DNA from: Acidobacteriota bacterium
GTDB lineage: Bacteria; Acidobacteriota; Terriglobia; Terriglobales; Acidobacteriaceae
Assembly: GCA_003225215.1 (NCBI GenBank)
Contig: QIBC01000191.1
Coordinates: 1-61,018 of the forward strand
Reading direction: 5' to 3'
Length of the DNA stretch: 61,018 nucleotides
Part shown: positions 35,399-45,220 of the stretch, piece after piece
Position numbering within the stretch: the stretch's first letter is position 1
Layout: each line of letters begins with the position of its first letter
The notes under the pieces: generated by a model
Told to the model about the DNA's origin: nothing
The model's database searches: none
What the model saw: only the letters and a program-made list of their open reading frames with translations
Made by a program: the position numbers and the translations under genes

Positions 35399-37066
35399 AT
35401 GTCCAGTTCGGCATTAGGCTCGTCCAGCAGCGTTCGCGTTTTTTCTGCCTTTATCGTTTTCCTCCTTCTAATTCTCGCCGCACCCCTAATGGCGGATTCA
35501 CATGCGCGTATCGTCCGCCTAAGCTACGTCGATGGCGATGTCGAGCTGGACAAGGGCGATGGGCGTGGCTTCAACACCGCATATATGAACATGCCCATCT
35601 CGCACGGGTGGAAGCTATGGGCACGCGATGGCCAAGCCGAGGCAGAGTTCGAGGATGGCAGCTCGATTCGACTCACGCCGGATACTCTCATCGTGTTCTC
35701 CGATCTTAGTTTGGATTCCACCGGGGGGCGCAATACGTCGGTGGAGCTACAGCAGGGAACTGCCTACTTTGACATCCGCCATCGCGATCAGGACGGGTTC
35801 CATCTCGTCGCCGGGCGGGATCGGATTGAGCTGTCGAAGACAGTGCATTTCCGCCTTTCGGACGACAAGCATCAAGTCGAATTGGCTGTCCTCAGTGGCG
35901 AGGTGCAGGTTTCTAACGGCTCGGCGACTGAAGTCGCGGTGCGCAAGGGAGAGACAATTCGTCTTGATGACGATGATCCCGGCCGCTATTACCTGGCAAA
36001 GAGCGTCGATGTAGAGAACTACGATACTTGGGACAGCGAGCGCGTCAAGAATCACGACGAAGCTGTTTCGAGCACGGCTCTTACTGGGACAAATAACAGC
36101 CTGGTGTATGGGCTCTCCGACTTGAGTTCGTACGGGGATTACTTTTTCGTTCCTGGCTATGGGAACATGTGGCGTCCGGCATCGGTGCCGCTGGCCTGGG
36201 ATCCGTTTGCGGATGGGTACTGGCTTTCCTATCCCGGATCGGGATACGTATTCGTTTCAAGTTATCCGTGGGGCTGGGCTCCCTATCGCTATGGATCGTG
36301 GCAATTCGTGAATGGGCGTGGATGGTGCTGGGCTCCTGGAAATCACTGGAACTCGTGGCACACTGTTCCGCCCGTGCATAATCGGCCGCCGAACTTCCAT
36401 CATCCTGAAGTTCCCCATCAGGGACCGCCGGTAATTGCCGTCAATAACGGTATCCCAACTCCGGTTCCGCACAGAGCAGTGCTCGATAATGACGCTTTCG
36501 AGCACCGCTGGCCTCATTCGGTGAAAGAGACTAATGCAACTGGGCAGATTTTGCGTCAGGGCCAATCTCAAGCAACGCTTCCGGCGTCTAGCTTTGGATC
36601 CGGCTCCTCCGGCGCTCCTGCCACGGTTGTGGGCACGTTTCCCATGAGTACGGGCGGCGGCAGAGAGCGAGTGAATCAGATGCCTCCGGCGCAGAGTCGT
36701 ACGGACGCTCTTCGAGACGAGCGCATGCAACGAGATCAACGCAACCTCGACCTCGTTCGTGCCAGACAGGCTTCCTCACAAACTACGCCTGCCGTACCAT
36801 CACCATCGCTTGGGCGACAGACTCCGCTTAGCTCGCCTGCAACGGCATCGCATTCCGAGATCCACGCCACTTCTCCGGCGATGAACCCCAGAATGGAATC
36901 CCACAACACCCCAACTCGATCTCCGGCGATGCACATGGAGTCACGGCCTATGGGTCCTTCACCCTCTATGGGCTCGTCGCGCTCATCCTCACCATCGTTC
37001 TCTGGTGGATCGATGTCCCACGGATCAACAGGAGGCGGTGGACACTCGAGTGGCAATCATCGGTGA
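35399..37066 (+). CDS. FecR-domain and DUF6600 secreted protein
   Basis: A 555-residue exported protein. A signal peptide (VFSAFIVFLLLILAAPLMA) is followed by a FecR-like domain (residues about 40-190; VRLSYVDGDVELDKG, then RLTPDTLIVFSDLSLD) and a Trp/Tyr-rich DUF6600 module (DPFADGYWLSYPGSGYVFVSSYPWGWAPYR, written in parts: DPFADGYW, GSGYVF, WGWAPYR). The C-terminal third is Pro/Ser/His/Arg-rich and likely disordered. These proteins are common in Acidobacteriota and of unknown role, presumably at the cell envelope. Start at 35399 is preceded by a GGGGGG run. Confidence 0.8.
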   Translation: MSSSALGSSSSVRVFSAFIVFLLLILAAPLMADSHARIVRLSYVDGDVELDKGDGRGFNTAYMNMPISHGWKLWARDGQAEAEFEDGSSIRLTPDTLIVFSDLSLDSTGGRNTSVELQQGTAYFDIRHRDQDGFHLVAGRDRIELSKTVHFRLSDDKHQVELAVLSGEVQVSNGSATEVAVRKGETIRLDDDDPGRYYLAKSVDVENYDTWDSERVKNHDEAVSSTALTGTNNSLVYGLSDLSSYGDYFFVPGYGNMWRPASVPLAWDPFADGYWLSYPGSGYVFVSSYPWGWAPYRYGSWQFVNGRGWCWAPGNHWNSWHTVPPVHNRPPNFHHPEVPHQGPPVIAVNNGIPTPVPHRAVLDNDAFEHRWPHSVKETNATGQILRQGQSQATLPASSFGSGSSGAPATVVGTFPMSTGGGRERVNQMPPAQSRTDALRDERMQRDQRNLDLVRARQASSQTTPAVPSPSLGRQTPLSSPATASHSEIHATSPAMNPRMESHNTPTRSPAMHMESRPMGPSPSMGSSRSSSPSFSGGSMSHGSTGGGGHSSGNHR

Positions 37067-37112
37067 GCTTTTGAAGAACGAAGCCCGGCGGCACTTGGTC
37101 TGGAGTAGGGCT

Positions 37113-37958
37113 TCAGTCATTCTTAAGCACGCGGTAGATTTGCGTTAGCTGGCTCAGGCTAAGCGCCTCGGCACGAGCGTTCGAGTGCACCGCGGCTTCC
37201 TGCATCGCTTCACGGATTCGCTTTTCTGTATATCGACTACGCAGGTTGTTGAACAGCGTCTTGCGTTTTTGAGCGAATGCCAACTTGCAGAATCGCAAGA
37301 ATTCGTGGGCATCGATTTGCAAATCAGAAGCCTTCGGTGCAATGCGGAACCGCAGTACGCTGGAGTAGACCTGTGGTGAAGGCGAAAACGCGCTCGGCGG
37401 CAAGGTAAAGAGCTGCTCCACTTCGGCAAAAAGGTTTGCCGTGACAGTAAGCAATCCATAATCGCGAGATCCCGGTTTTGCAGACAGACGATCGGCTACT
37501 TCCTTTTGAACCATTACAACGATTGTTTCAATGGATTCATGCTGCTCAAACAACCGCAGCAGTATGTCTGAGGTGATGTAGTACGGAATATTTCCGATCA
37601 CTTTGGCGCGTTTGTAGTGGAGCTCAGGCGAATGCAGTAACTCTGCTACTGACACACCCAGGAAATCAGCTTGCACGATTTCAACGTTCTTTGATCCTGC
37701 GAAGGCGACGCGCAATTGCTGAGCCAGCATCGAATCGAATTCGATCGCGAACATATGTCCGGCGCGCTCGGCGAGCATCCGTGTAAGAGCTCCGCGACCG
37801 GGTCCAATCTCGACAACAAGTGACTGATTAATGTCGCCGAGAGCGTCGACGATGCGTCGCGTCGCGCTTGCGTCTACCAGGAAGTTTTGCCCGAACTTCG
37901 GCTTGCGCAGTGCGGGTGCCTTACGACGTGCAGCGTTGACCTGCCTGTGTGCGGACAT
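37113..37958 (-). CDS. rsmA: 16S rRNA dimethyltransferase
   Basis: A 281-residue KsgA/RsmA. FGQNFLVDAS, the SAM loop EIGPGRGALTRML and the active-site NIPYYI are visible. It dimethylates A1518 and A1519 of 16S rRNA. The C-terminal domain is complete (FAQKRKTLFNNL, then LSLSQLTQIYRVL). Divergent from glgA across 128 bases. Confidence 0.94.
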   Translation of the reverse strand: MSAHRQVNAARRKAPALRKPKFGQNFLVDASATRRIVDALGDINQSLVVEIGPGRGALTRMLAERAGHMFAIEFDSMLAQQLRVAFAGSKNVEIVQADFLGVSVAELLHSPELHYKRAKVIGNIPYYITSDILLRLFEQHESIETIVVMVQKEVADRLSAKPGSRDYGLLTVTANLFAEVEQLFTLPPSAFSPSPQVYSSVLRFRIAPKASDLQIDAHEFLRFCKLAFAQKRKTLFNNLRSRYTEKRIREAMQEAAVHSNARAEALSLSQLTQIYRVLKND

Positions 37959-38086
37959 TAGACTCGACGTTTTGCCTTGACCTCTCGGTTCTTCTCTGAT
38001 GAGAGCACGACGTGCAGCTTCACCGGCCGGTGCGGGAATTCTCGTGCGGGCGGATAAGTAGCGAATCCAAGCTGAAGGAGCTTTGG

Positions 38087-39541
38087 TTGCGAATCACTTT
38101 CGCCGCATCGGAGGGCGTGCCGTACTCGAAAACCGGAGGTCTTGCCGATGTTGTCGGCGCTCTTCCGAAAGCTTTGTCTGCTCTGGGCCATGAAATCACA
38201 GTGTTCCTGCCGCGCTATCGGCGAACGCATCTCAAAGAAGCGCACCTGTCGATCGCGAACCTTACCGTTCCGATGCAGGACTACCTCCTGTTTTGCCAGG
38301 TCATAGACGGTGGAAAGCACGATGGAGTGCAATTCTACTTTGTCGACCATCCGGAATTTAGCTATCGAGACGGGCTCTATGGCGACAGTCACGGCGATTA
38401 TCCGGACAATGCCGAGCGCTTCATGATGTTTTGTCGCGCAGTGATCGAGTCTTCAAAACGATTCGGACCACCGGATGTTTTTCACGTACACGACTGGCAG
38501 ACGTCGTTGATCCCGGTCTTATTGCGTAGCCTGTACGCATATGACGCTACCTTTGCGCTGACAGGAACGGTGCTGACGATCCACAACATCGGATATCAGG
38601 GTCTGTTTCCCAACACTGTTGTGCCAAAGCTCCTCTTGCCGTGGTCGCTCTTCACCATGGACCGCCTTGAGTTCTACGACAAAGTGAACTTCCTGAAAGG
38701 AGGGATTGTTTATTCGGATTACCTGACTACGGTGAGCCGAACCTACGCGAAAGAAATCCAGACTTACCTGTTCGCATTTGGCCTCGCCGACACGGTATAC
38801 AAAAAACGTGATCGCTTGATCGGAATTGTGAACGGAGCCGATTATGGGGAGTGGAATCCCGCAGCAGATCCTTATCTTCCGGCAAGATTTTCTACCTCCG
38901 ATCTCAGTGGAAAGGCAACGTGCAAGGAGTCCTTGCTTGAGCAATTCGGAATTCCAAAGGAGAAATTGCAGTCGCCAGTAATCGGAGTTATTTCGCGGTT
39001 TGCCGCGCAGAAGGGGTTCGACTTAATGGAAGCTGCCCTTCCGCGCCTGCTCCGAGAAGACGTTGTATTAGTAGTTCTCGGCACAGGTGACAGGCATTAC
39101 GAGGGCATGTTTCGCTCCCTCCACCGCAGTTTTCCAGATCGCTTGGCAGTGAAGATTGCGTATGACAATCCACTTGCCCACCTGGTTGAAGCCGGGAGCG
39201 ACATTTTTCTGATGCCATCTCACTACGAACCGTGCGGCCTGACGCAAATCTACAGCATGCGATACGGTACCGTGCCTGTCGTTAGAGCTACCGGCGGCCT
39301 CGAGGACACGGTCGAACAATGGGATCCTAAGCAGCGCACTGGAACGGGATTCAAATTCAGGGATTATGATCCTGCGCACCTGAACGCGGCAGTGCGGCAG
39401 GCGCTTTCTGCCTTCAAGAACAAAGAAGACTGGAAGCAGTTGATGCTCAACTGCATGCGTCAAAACTTTTCCTGGGAACAGCCTGCGCGTGAATACATTG
39501 AGGTTTACGAGAAGGCGCGTAGGCTTCGAGTTCCGAAATAG
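38087..39541 (+). CDS. glgA: Glycogen synthase
   Basis: A 484-residue GT5 enzyme. It starts at a TTG (38087) preceded by AAGGAG at 6-base spacing, which gives the family N-terminus LRITFAASEGVPYSKTGGLADVVGALPKAL. HVHDWQTSLIPV and the C-terminal EPCGLTQIYSMRYGTVPVVR are also present. It elongates glycogen from ADP-glucose. An in-frame start upstream at 38012 lacks a ribosome site and family similarity. No other glg genes are next to it. Confidence 0.93.
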   Translation: MRITFAASEGVPYSKTGGLADVVGALPKALSALGHEITVFLPRYRRTHLKEAHLSIANLTVPMQDYLLFCQVIDGGKHDGVQFYFVDHPEFSYRDGLYGDSHGDYPDNAERFMMFCRAVIESSKRFGPPDVFHVHDWQTSLIPVLLRSLYAYDATFALTGTVLTIHNIGYQGLFPNTVVPKLLLPWSLFTMDRLEFYDKVNFLKGGIVYSDYLTTVSRTYAKEIQTYLFAFGLADTVYKKRDRLIGIVNGADYGEWNPAADPYLPARFSTSDLSGKATCKESLLEQFGIPKEKLQSPVIGVISRFAAQKGFDLMEAALPRLLREDVVLVVLGTGDRHYEGMFRSLHRSFPDRLAVKIAYDNPLAHLVEAGSDIFLMPSHYEPCGLTQIYSMRYGTVPVVRATGGLEDTVEQWDPKQRTGTGFKFRDYDPAHLNAAVRQALSAFKNKEDWKQLMLNCMRQNFSWEQPAREYIEVYEKARRLRVPK

Positions 39542-39558
39542 CGCAGCCGATCTTCGAT

Positions 39559-40431
39559 TCAGGCATTCGGAAATAGAAAGCGCAGCACCGGTTCCACGCG
39601 CTCCGCCCATGCGGCTTCTTCATGCTTCGCGCCGGGAATGACTTCGTAATGCAGATCCTCGCCTTCCTTCCAGCCCTTAGCGACAAGAGCATCATCGAGG
39701 AGATTCGCGTCACGTACTCCCGTCTTGCTCTCTTCCGTGCCCATCGAGAGCCAGATCTTCAGTCGCGGCTTAGGTTGGGTCTTCTGGATCATTTTGAGAA
39801 TCGCCTTGTTGTCCCACCAGACCGAAGGCGAGAGCACGGCCAGCTTGCCGAAAATTTCAGGATAGGTAAAGCCGAGATAAAGAGTGGCGAGCCCCCCCAG
39901 AGACGATCCTCCGAGGCCGGTGTTATGCGCGTCTGCTAGCGTCCGATATCGTTGTTCGATGAAAGGTTTAAGCTCTTCGATCAGCATGCGTCCATATAGC
40001 TCTGAGTGGCCCCCGCCAAGTTTGCGATCACGAGTTGGGGTGTACTCCTCGATGCGATGCACGCCTGTGTTGAAAATGCCGACGATAATCACGGGCTCGA
40101 TTTCCCCCGCGCGAATTAAGCTATCGGCAGTCTCATCGACCTTCCAATCCATGCCGCGGACGTAGGCTGTCTCCGGATCAAACAGATTCTGCCCGTCGTG
40201 CAGATACAGCACTGGATAGCGCCGTTGGCTGTCTTCGTATTCAGGAGGAAGGTAGACGACCAGATCGCGCCGGTAAGGAACAAATCGTGAAATGAAGTTA
40301 TGGTGCCGCTGGACACTATCGGTGTTGTGCACACCGCCGGTCTGCCTCTCTATGGCTTCGAGCTGCGGCACGGAGTCTTCAAGATCCTCCGCGCCACCTT
40401 GCTCTGCGATATCAAAATTCTCAGTCGGCAT
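39559..40431 (-). CDS. Esterase, enterochelin-esterase-like alpha/beta hydrolase
   Basis: A 290-residue PF00756-type esterase with a 60-residue leader. YPVLYLHDGQNLFDP starts the fold, the nucleophile elbow is GLGGSSLGGLA, and the base histidine is in GAKHEEAAWAERV. No signal peptide. It is divergent from a second PF00756 gene, with only a short spacer between them. Confidence 0.85.
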   Translation of the reverse strand: MPTENFDIAEQGGAEDLEDSVPQLEAIERQTGGVHNTDSVQRHHNFISRFVPYRRDLVVYLPPEYEDSQRRYPVLYLHDGQNLFDPETAYVRGMDWKVDETADSLIRAGEIEPVIIVGIFNTGVHRIEEYTPTRDRKLGGGHSELYGRMLIEELKPFIEQRYRTLADAHNTGLGGSSLGGLATLYLGFTYPEIFGKLAVLSPSVWWDNKAILKMIQKTQPKPRLKIWLSMGTEESKTGVRDANLLDDALVAKGWKEGEDLHYEVIPGAKHEEAAWAERVEPVLRFLFPNA

Positions 40432-40499
40432 CCTTGTTTGTTAGAGTACATGGCTCAGTTAATGTTGCAAGTGAAAACCACCTTACAACTTTCCTCAAC

Positions 40500-41213
40500 A
40501 TGAACCGCGAATATCACAAATGGTGGTCACCGCGTCTTGGACGCGATATGGAGTTGCTGATCTTCGGGCATGCCGGCTTGCCTACGATCGTCTTCCCCAC
40601 ATCGCGTGGGCGTTTCTTCGAATTTGAGGATCGGGGCATGGTCGGCGCCATAGGGCAGAAGATTGAGGGTGGGGGTTTGCACCTCTACTGCGTTGACAGC
40701 GTGGACGAGGAGAGTTGGTACAACAAGAATGTTCCTCCACGCTGGCGCATCGCACGTCACAAGCAGTATGAGGATTACGTGCTGCACGAAGTAGTGCCGC
40801 TCATCAAGCAGAAGAACTCACGCTGGGACTTGGCGACTGCTCGGTGCTCCTTCGGCGGCTATCCCGCGGTGAATATGGCTCTCCGCCGTCCTGATGTAGT
40901 GAGTGGATGTTTGAGCATGGGTGGCGCCTTCGACATCACGCAATTTCTCGATGGCTACTACGACGATGACTGCTACTTCAACAATCCCCCACATTATCTG
41001 AGAAATACGGGTGATTCCTGGCATTTGGATCGTTACCGACAGAACAAGTACGTCCTGGCGACCGGCGAGCACGACATGTGCTGGAACGAAAATGAGCGCC
41101 TCGCCGAGATCATGCGCGAGAAGCGCATTCCGCACCGGCTCGATGTATGGCGCGATCACACCGGCCACGACTGGCCTTGGTGGCAGCGAATGGCTCAGGT
41201 GTATTTCACGTGA
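40500..41213 (+). CDS. PF00756-type esterase of the ATP-grasp/GCS2 cluster
   Basis: A 237-residue alpha/beta hydrolase. The nucleophile elbow is ARCSFGGYPAVN, the acid is in LATGEHDMCW and the base in HTGHDWPWW. It belongs to the small esterase group often placed beside ATP-grasp genes. The start at 40500 is used because the preceding codons are outside the fold. The next gene, in the same direction after 190 bases, is ATP-grasp-like. Possibly it trims or activates a product of that pathway, which is inference. Confidence 0.85.
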   Translation: MNREYHKWWSPRLGRDMELLIFGHAGLPTIVFPTSRGRFFEFEDRGMVGAIGQKIEGGGLHLYCVDSVDEESWYNKNVPPRWRIARHKQYEDYVLHEVVPLIKQKNSRWDLATARCSFGGYPAVNMALRRPDVVSGCLSMGGAFDITQFLDGYYDDDCYFNNPPHYLRNTGDSWHLDRYRQNKYVLATGEHDMCWNENERLAEIMREKRIPHRLDVWRDHTGHDWPWWQRMAQVYFT

Positions 41214-41403
41214 GAGGCAGGAATTAGCGATAGGCAATGAGCAATAAGCTCGCGCGCGGAAGCGCACCGAACGCCGAGAGTAGCCCACATGAGCCGAGTG
41301 GTGGACTGTAACAAGAGGCTCTGAGTTCCCCTCCAACCGGACTGTCTGAGAAGTCTTGCAGCCTTAAGAAGAAGTAGAATAGAAGACCCTCGGAGCTTCT
41401 CAA

Positions 41404-42426
41404 ATGGCCACCAAGAAAATTGGAATCATCTTTGGCATGGAGAACACTTTTCCAGGAGCTTTTGTCGAGAAGGTGAATTCCATGGGTAATCCCGACATCC
41501 AAGCCGAGTTCGTCAAGATCGGCGGCATTCGGATGGCGGAGCCAAGCGGTTATCGTGTGATCGTAGACCGCATCTCACACGATATTCCGTTTTATCGTGC
41601 GTATCTGAAGAACGCCGCGCTGAACGGCACGATCGTCATCAACAATTCTTTCTGGTGGAGCGCGGACGACAAATTTTTTAACTATGCGCTGGCTGAAAAG
41701 CTGGGCGTTGCGGTGCCGGCAACTGTGATCCTTCCGCATAAGGAGCATCCGCCGGGAACCACCGATCAATCGATGCGCAACCTGATCTATCCGATGAACT
41801 GGGATGAGGTCTTTCAGTACGTCCAGTTTCCGGCATTTCTCAAGCCGTTCGACGGTGGCGGATGGCGGGACGTATATCACGTTCACACTCCCGAAGATTT
41901 CTTTCGTGCCTACGATCAGACGCGCGATCTCTGCATGACACTCCAGCGCGCGGTCAAGTTCGAGGAGTATTTCCGTTGCTATGTTGTCGGGCAAGAGAAG
42001 GTGCACATCATGCAGTACGATCCGCGCCGGCCCCAGCACGAGCGCTACGTCAAAGACGGTCCCAAGATTGATCCTAAGCTGCTGGAGCGAGTGGAGCAGG
42101 ACGCGCTTACGCTCTGTCGCGCGCTCGGTTATGACCTGAACACCGTCGAGTTTGCGTGTGAAGACGGAATTCCTTATGCCATCGACTTCATGAATCCGGC
42201 TCCAGATGCGGATGTGAATTCGGTTGGGCAACAGAACTTCGATTGGATCGTCAATAGTGTTGCCGAGCTAGCTGTGAAGAAGGCGTTGAGCGACGAGAAT
42301 CCGGCTCGGGATCTTCGCTGGTCGGCGTTTCTCACAGGCAGGGCGGAGGCGGAAGCGCTTAGGAAAGCGCCGTTGAAGACGGCTAGCCGCACCAAGGCAA
42401 AATCGGAGGCGTCGGCAGCCATTTAG
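41404..42426 (+). CDS. ATP-grasp-like protein (RimK/D-Ala ligase type)
   Basis: A 340-residue protein with ATP-grasp motifs: NNSFWWSADDKFFNYALAEK then VPATVILP (pre-ATP domain), PAFLKPFDGGGWRDV (nucleotide lysine and glycine loop), KFEEYFRCYVVG (the EEY strand), and NTVEFACEDG then AIDFMNPAPDAD (metal ligands). The C-terminal 40 residues are basic and Ala-rich. The fold forms an amide or similar bond using ATP and a carboxylate; substrates unknown. AGCTTCTCAA precedes the start without a strong ribosome site. Followed by a repeat-rich spacer and the GCS2 gene. Confidence 0.8.
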   Translation: MATKKIGIIFGMENTFPGAFVEKVNSMGNPDIQAEFVKIGGIRMAEPSGYRVIVDRISHDIPFYRAYLKNAALNGTIVINNSFWWSADDKFFNYALAEKLGVAVPATVILPHKEHPPGTTDQSMRNLIYPMNWDEVFQYVQFPAFLKPFDGGGWRDVYHVHTPEDFFRAYDQTRDLCMTLQRAVKFEEYFRCYVVGQEKVHIMQYDPRRPQHERYVKDGPKIDPKLLERVEQDALTLCRALGYDLNTVEFACEDGIPYAIDFMNPAPDADVNSVGQQNFDWIVNSVAELAVKKALSDENPARDLRWSAFLTGRAEAEALRKAPLKTASRTKAKSEASAAI

Positions 42427-42461
42427 ATCTGGAGGTCTGCGGAATATCCGTAAACACAAGA

Positions 42462-42662
42462 GTCAAGAACAGCGAAATAAACAGGGGTTTTTCGAATTCG
42501 GCGAAGAAATCATCGAATTCTGCCCAAAATATGAAAATTTCGCTCAAAACCAGGGAATTAACAGGGAACTCTGTGGATTTCCTCCTAATCAACGATCAAC
42601 AAAGCAGTTAAATGGTATTTTGCAAAGATTCAGAAAATTAACAGGGAATCAGCAGGGAATTT
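42462..42662 (+). repeat. About 200-base dispersed repeat, copy 1
   Basis: A stretch containing repeated CAGGGAATTAACAGGGAA words and TCGAATTCTGCCCAAAAT, resembling 58336-58534 in the same order and orientation. No gene. It separates the ATP-grasp and GCS2 genes. Confidence 0.7.
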
Positions 42663-42707
42663 TCTTCCCGAATTGGTCCTTGAAGCCAGCTCGAAGCGAG
42701 CATTGTG

Positions 42708-43841
42708 ATGAAGCCGTCATTCACCATAGGTATTGAAGAGGAATATCAGACCATCGATCCCGAAAGCCGCGACCTGCGTTCGCACATCCACAGCGAGATC
42801 ATCGCCAAGGGCAAGCGGATCATGGAAGAGCAGATCAAGGCCGAGATGCACCAGTCCGTGGTCGAAGTCGGCACCGGCGTCTGCAAGAACATCAAGGAAG
42901 CCAAGAAAGACATCCGCAAGCTGCGCCGGGACATGATCGGCCTCGCTCGCGACAACGGACTCTTGCTTGCCGCGGGTGCGACGCATCCGTTTGCGGACTG
43001 GCGCGCGCAGGAGATCTATCCTGACGAACGCTATCGCAAAGTTGTTGAAGACTTGCAGCTGGTGGCACGCACCAATCTGATCTTTGGATTACATGTTCAC
43101 GTGGGCATTGAAGATCGCGAAACGACCATCCATCTGATGAATCAGGCGCGGTATTTTCTTCCGCATCTGCTCGCGCTGTCGGCAAACTCGCCGTTCTGGC
43201 TGGGCATGAAGACGGGACTCAAGTCTTATCGTTGCAAGGTGTTCGACAAATTCCCGCGAACCAACATCCCCAATTCGTATTCCAGTTGGTCGGAATACGA
43301 AAACTTCGTGAATCTGCTGATCAAGACCAACTGCATCGATAACGCGAAGAAAATCTGGTGGGACATTCGCCCGCATCCGTTCTTCAGCACCCTCGAGTTT
43401 CGTGTATGCGATATTCCCATGCGGCTCGAAGAGACGATCGCACTGGCCGCGCTTATTCAAGCCACCATTGCGAAACTCTACCGGCTGCACTCGCGCAATC
43501 AGGGATTCCGCATCTATGGCCGAGCCCTGCTGATGGAGAACAAGTGGCGCGCAGCGCGTTACGGTCTCGACGGCAAGCTGATCGATTTCGGCATCGAGGC
43601 CGAGGTGAACGAGCGCGATTTAATCTACGAGTATTTGGAATTTGTGGATGACACACTCGATGAGCTGGAAAGCCGTGAGGAGATCAACTACATTCATCGT
43701 ATCCTCGAGATGGGCAACGGCGCCGACCGTCAACTGAAAGTATTTGAAGAAACAGGAGACCTGAAGAGAGTGGTTGATTACATGGTGGAAGAAACCAAAG
43801 TGGGTGTATTCGACACCGAAGCCGCGTCGGTGACCCACTGA
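42708..43841 (+). CDS. Carboxylate-amine ligase, GCS2/YbdK family
   Basis: A 377-residue glutamate-cysteine-ligase-like enzyme. FTIGIEEEYQTIDPES, ATHPFADW, FGLHVHVGIEDRE and EFRVCDIPMRLEETIAL are the metal and substrate signatures. The family forms gamma-amide bonds between a carboxylate and an amine. A GTG at 42705 is an alternative start. The stop overlaps the next start as TGATG, so it is translationally coupled to the peptidase. Confidence 0.9.
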   Translation: MKPSFTIGIEEEYQTIDPESRDLRSHIHSEIIAKGKRIMEEQIKAEMHQSVVEVGTGVCKNIKEAKKDIRKLRRDMIGLARDNGLLLAAGATHPFADWRAQEIYPDERYRKVVEDLQLVARTNLIFGLHVHVGIEDRETTIHLMNQARYFLPHLLALSANSPFWLGMKTGLKSYRCKVFDKFPRTNIPNSYSSWSEYENFVNLLIKTNCIDNAKKIWWDIRPHPFFSTLEFRVCDIPMRLEETIALAALIQATIAKLYRLHSRNQGFRIYGRALLMENKWRAARYGLDGKLIDFGIEAEVNERDLIYEYLEFVDDTLDELESREEINYIHRILEMGNGADRQLKVFEETGDLKRVVDYMVEETKVGVFDTEAASVTH

Positions 43842-44902
43842 TGCCGCTTAGCAGTTCGCAGAGCACCGCTGTCCACACAGCCGAGCGACTGAGAAACCTT
43901 CCTTTTGATCCGGAATTGAGCCCCGGAGCCCGCAACGCGGTTCGCGTCTGCTTGCGCATACAGCCTACGGAGAAGGTCACGATCATCACCGACAAGGTGA
44001 CGCGGGAGATCGCTGCGAGTCTGGCGCACGAAGTGGATGCCGTAGGCGCGCCTCTCAACGTGTTCTTGCTCGAGGAGCTTGCGCCGCGTCCGCTGACGGG
44101 AATGCCGGCGGAGGTGCTCGAAGACCTCGAGAGCAGCCAGGTAAGCATCTTCGCCGTGCAGGTGCAAACCAACGAGCTGCGCTCGCGGATGCAGATGACG
44201 GAGATCGTAAATCGCCGTCGCATCCGGCACGCGCACATGGTCAACATTAATCGGCAGATCATGCTCGAAGGCATGCGCGCCGATTTCCTGAAAGTCGATC
44301 GCATCAGTAGCAAAGTGCTGGAGCTGGTGAGCGCGGCCAAGCAGATCAAAGCGAAGACCGCTGCCGGGAGCGATCTGGTCGCCGATCTCGAGCCGAGCTA
44401 TCGCTGGCTCAAAACGAGCGGGCTGATTAGTCCGGACAAGTGGGGGAACCTGCCTGGCGGTGAGGTCTTCACCACACCTGGCGAGGTGAATGGCACCTTC
44501 GTGATCGACGGCGTAGTTGGAGATTACTTGTGCGAGAAGTTCGGCGACTTGAAAGAGGCGCCGCTCACGATTCGCATGAAGGGGAACCGGCTCGCGGAAG
44601 CTCACAGTGAGAACAAAGAGCTGGAGCGCGACTTCTGGGCTTACACCCATACGGACGAAAATAGCGATCGCGTAGGTGAGTTCGCCATCGGCACCAACAT
44701 CGAATTGAAGGACGTGATCGGGCACATCCTGCAAGACGAAAAATTTCCTGGGATCCACATTGCGTTCGGCAATCCTTACGGTGAGCACACCGGAGCCAAG
44801 TGGTATTCGTCGACACATATCGACGTGGTCGGCCGGCGCTTTGATATCTGGGTGGACGGCAACCAGATCATGCGCGAAGGCAAGTTTTTGATCGAAGCGT
44901 AA
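43841..44902 (+). CDS. M29-type aminopeptidase
   Basis: A 353-residue protein of the aminopeptidase T/M29 type. The metal signatures are WGNLPGGEVFTTP (Glu), GEFAIGTNIEL (Glu), and FPGIHIAFGNPYGEHTG then SSTHIDVVGR (His). It would remove N-terminal residues from short peptides. The coupling to the GCS2 ligase suggests it handles an intermediate or product of that pathway, or has become a related hydrolase. Confidence 0.8.
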   Translation: MPLSSSQSTAVHTAERLRNLPFDPELSPGARNAVRVCLRIQPTEKVTIITDKVTREIAASLAHEVDAVGAPLNVFLLEELAPRPLTGMPAEVLEDLESSQVSIFAVQVQTNELRSRMQMTEIVNRRRIRHAHMVNINRQIMLEGMRADFLKVDRISSKVLELVSAAKQIKAKTAAGSDLVADLEPSYRWLKTSGLISPDKWGNLPGGEVFTTPGEVNGTFVIDGVVGDYLCEKFGDLKEAPLTIRMKGNRLAEAHSENKELERDFWAYTHTDENSDRVGEFAIGTNIELKDVIGHILQDEKFPGIHIAFGNPYGEHTGAKWYSSTHIDVVGRRFDIWVDGNQIMREGKFLIEA

Positions 44903-45026
44903 GACCGGTTCACCACGGAGACACGGAGTTCACGGAGGAATGTGAATTAGGTCGTGAACGCTTCGTTCCGATAATGAGCTTCCTATAGGACTGTCATCCT
45001 GAATGCCGGGGCGGTCCTATTAGGAT

Positions 45027-45196
45027 TGTCATCCTGAGCCCGTCTTTTGGGCGAAGGATCTCCCGCGATGCGTCAGCCGTAATTGCACTGTCGAGGCTCT
45101 TTCACGAGAATTCTGGCCGGCGTGCCGAGACAGGGCGATCAAGTCCAAAGTATTCCGGGAGATCCTTCGTCCGCCACCGGCGGGCTCAGGATGACA
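45027..45196. repeat. MITE-like inverted repeat with TGTCATCCTGAG ends
   Basis: Left arm 45027-45065 and right arm 45156-45196 are near inverted copies (TGTCATCCTGAGCCCG on one end, CGGGCTCAGGATGACA on the other; inner GGATCTCCCG and CGGGAGATCC). About 90 bases lie between. A partial left arm lies at 44991, and CACGGAG words at 44912-44937. The whole 44903-45220 spacer holds no gene. The same design appears at 48499-48626. Confidence 0.75.
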
Positions 45197-45220
45197 GACT
45201 TTTAGACATGTGTCCCTGAG

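Noticed and set aside
42383-42592. Small minus-strand frame similar to one at 58308-58508
   Set aside because: Their likeness comes from the shared 200-base repeat; neither has a ribosome site, so they are probably not proteins.
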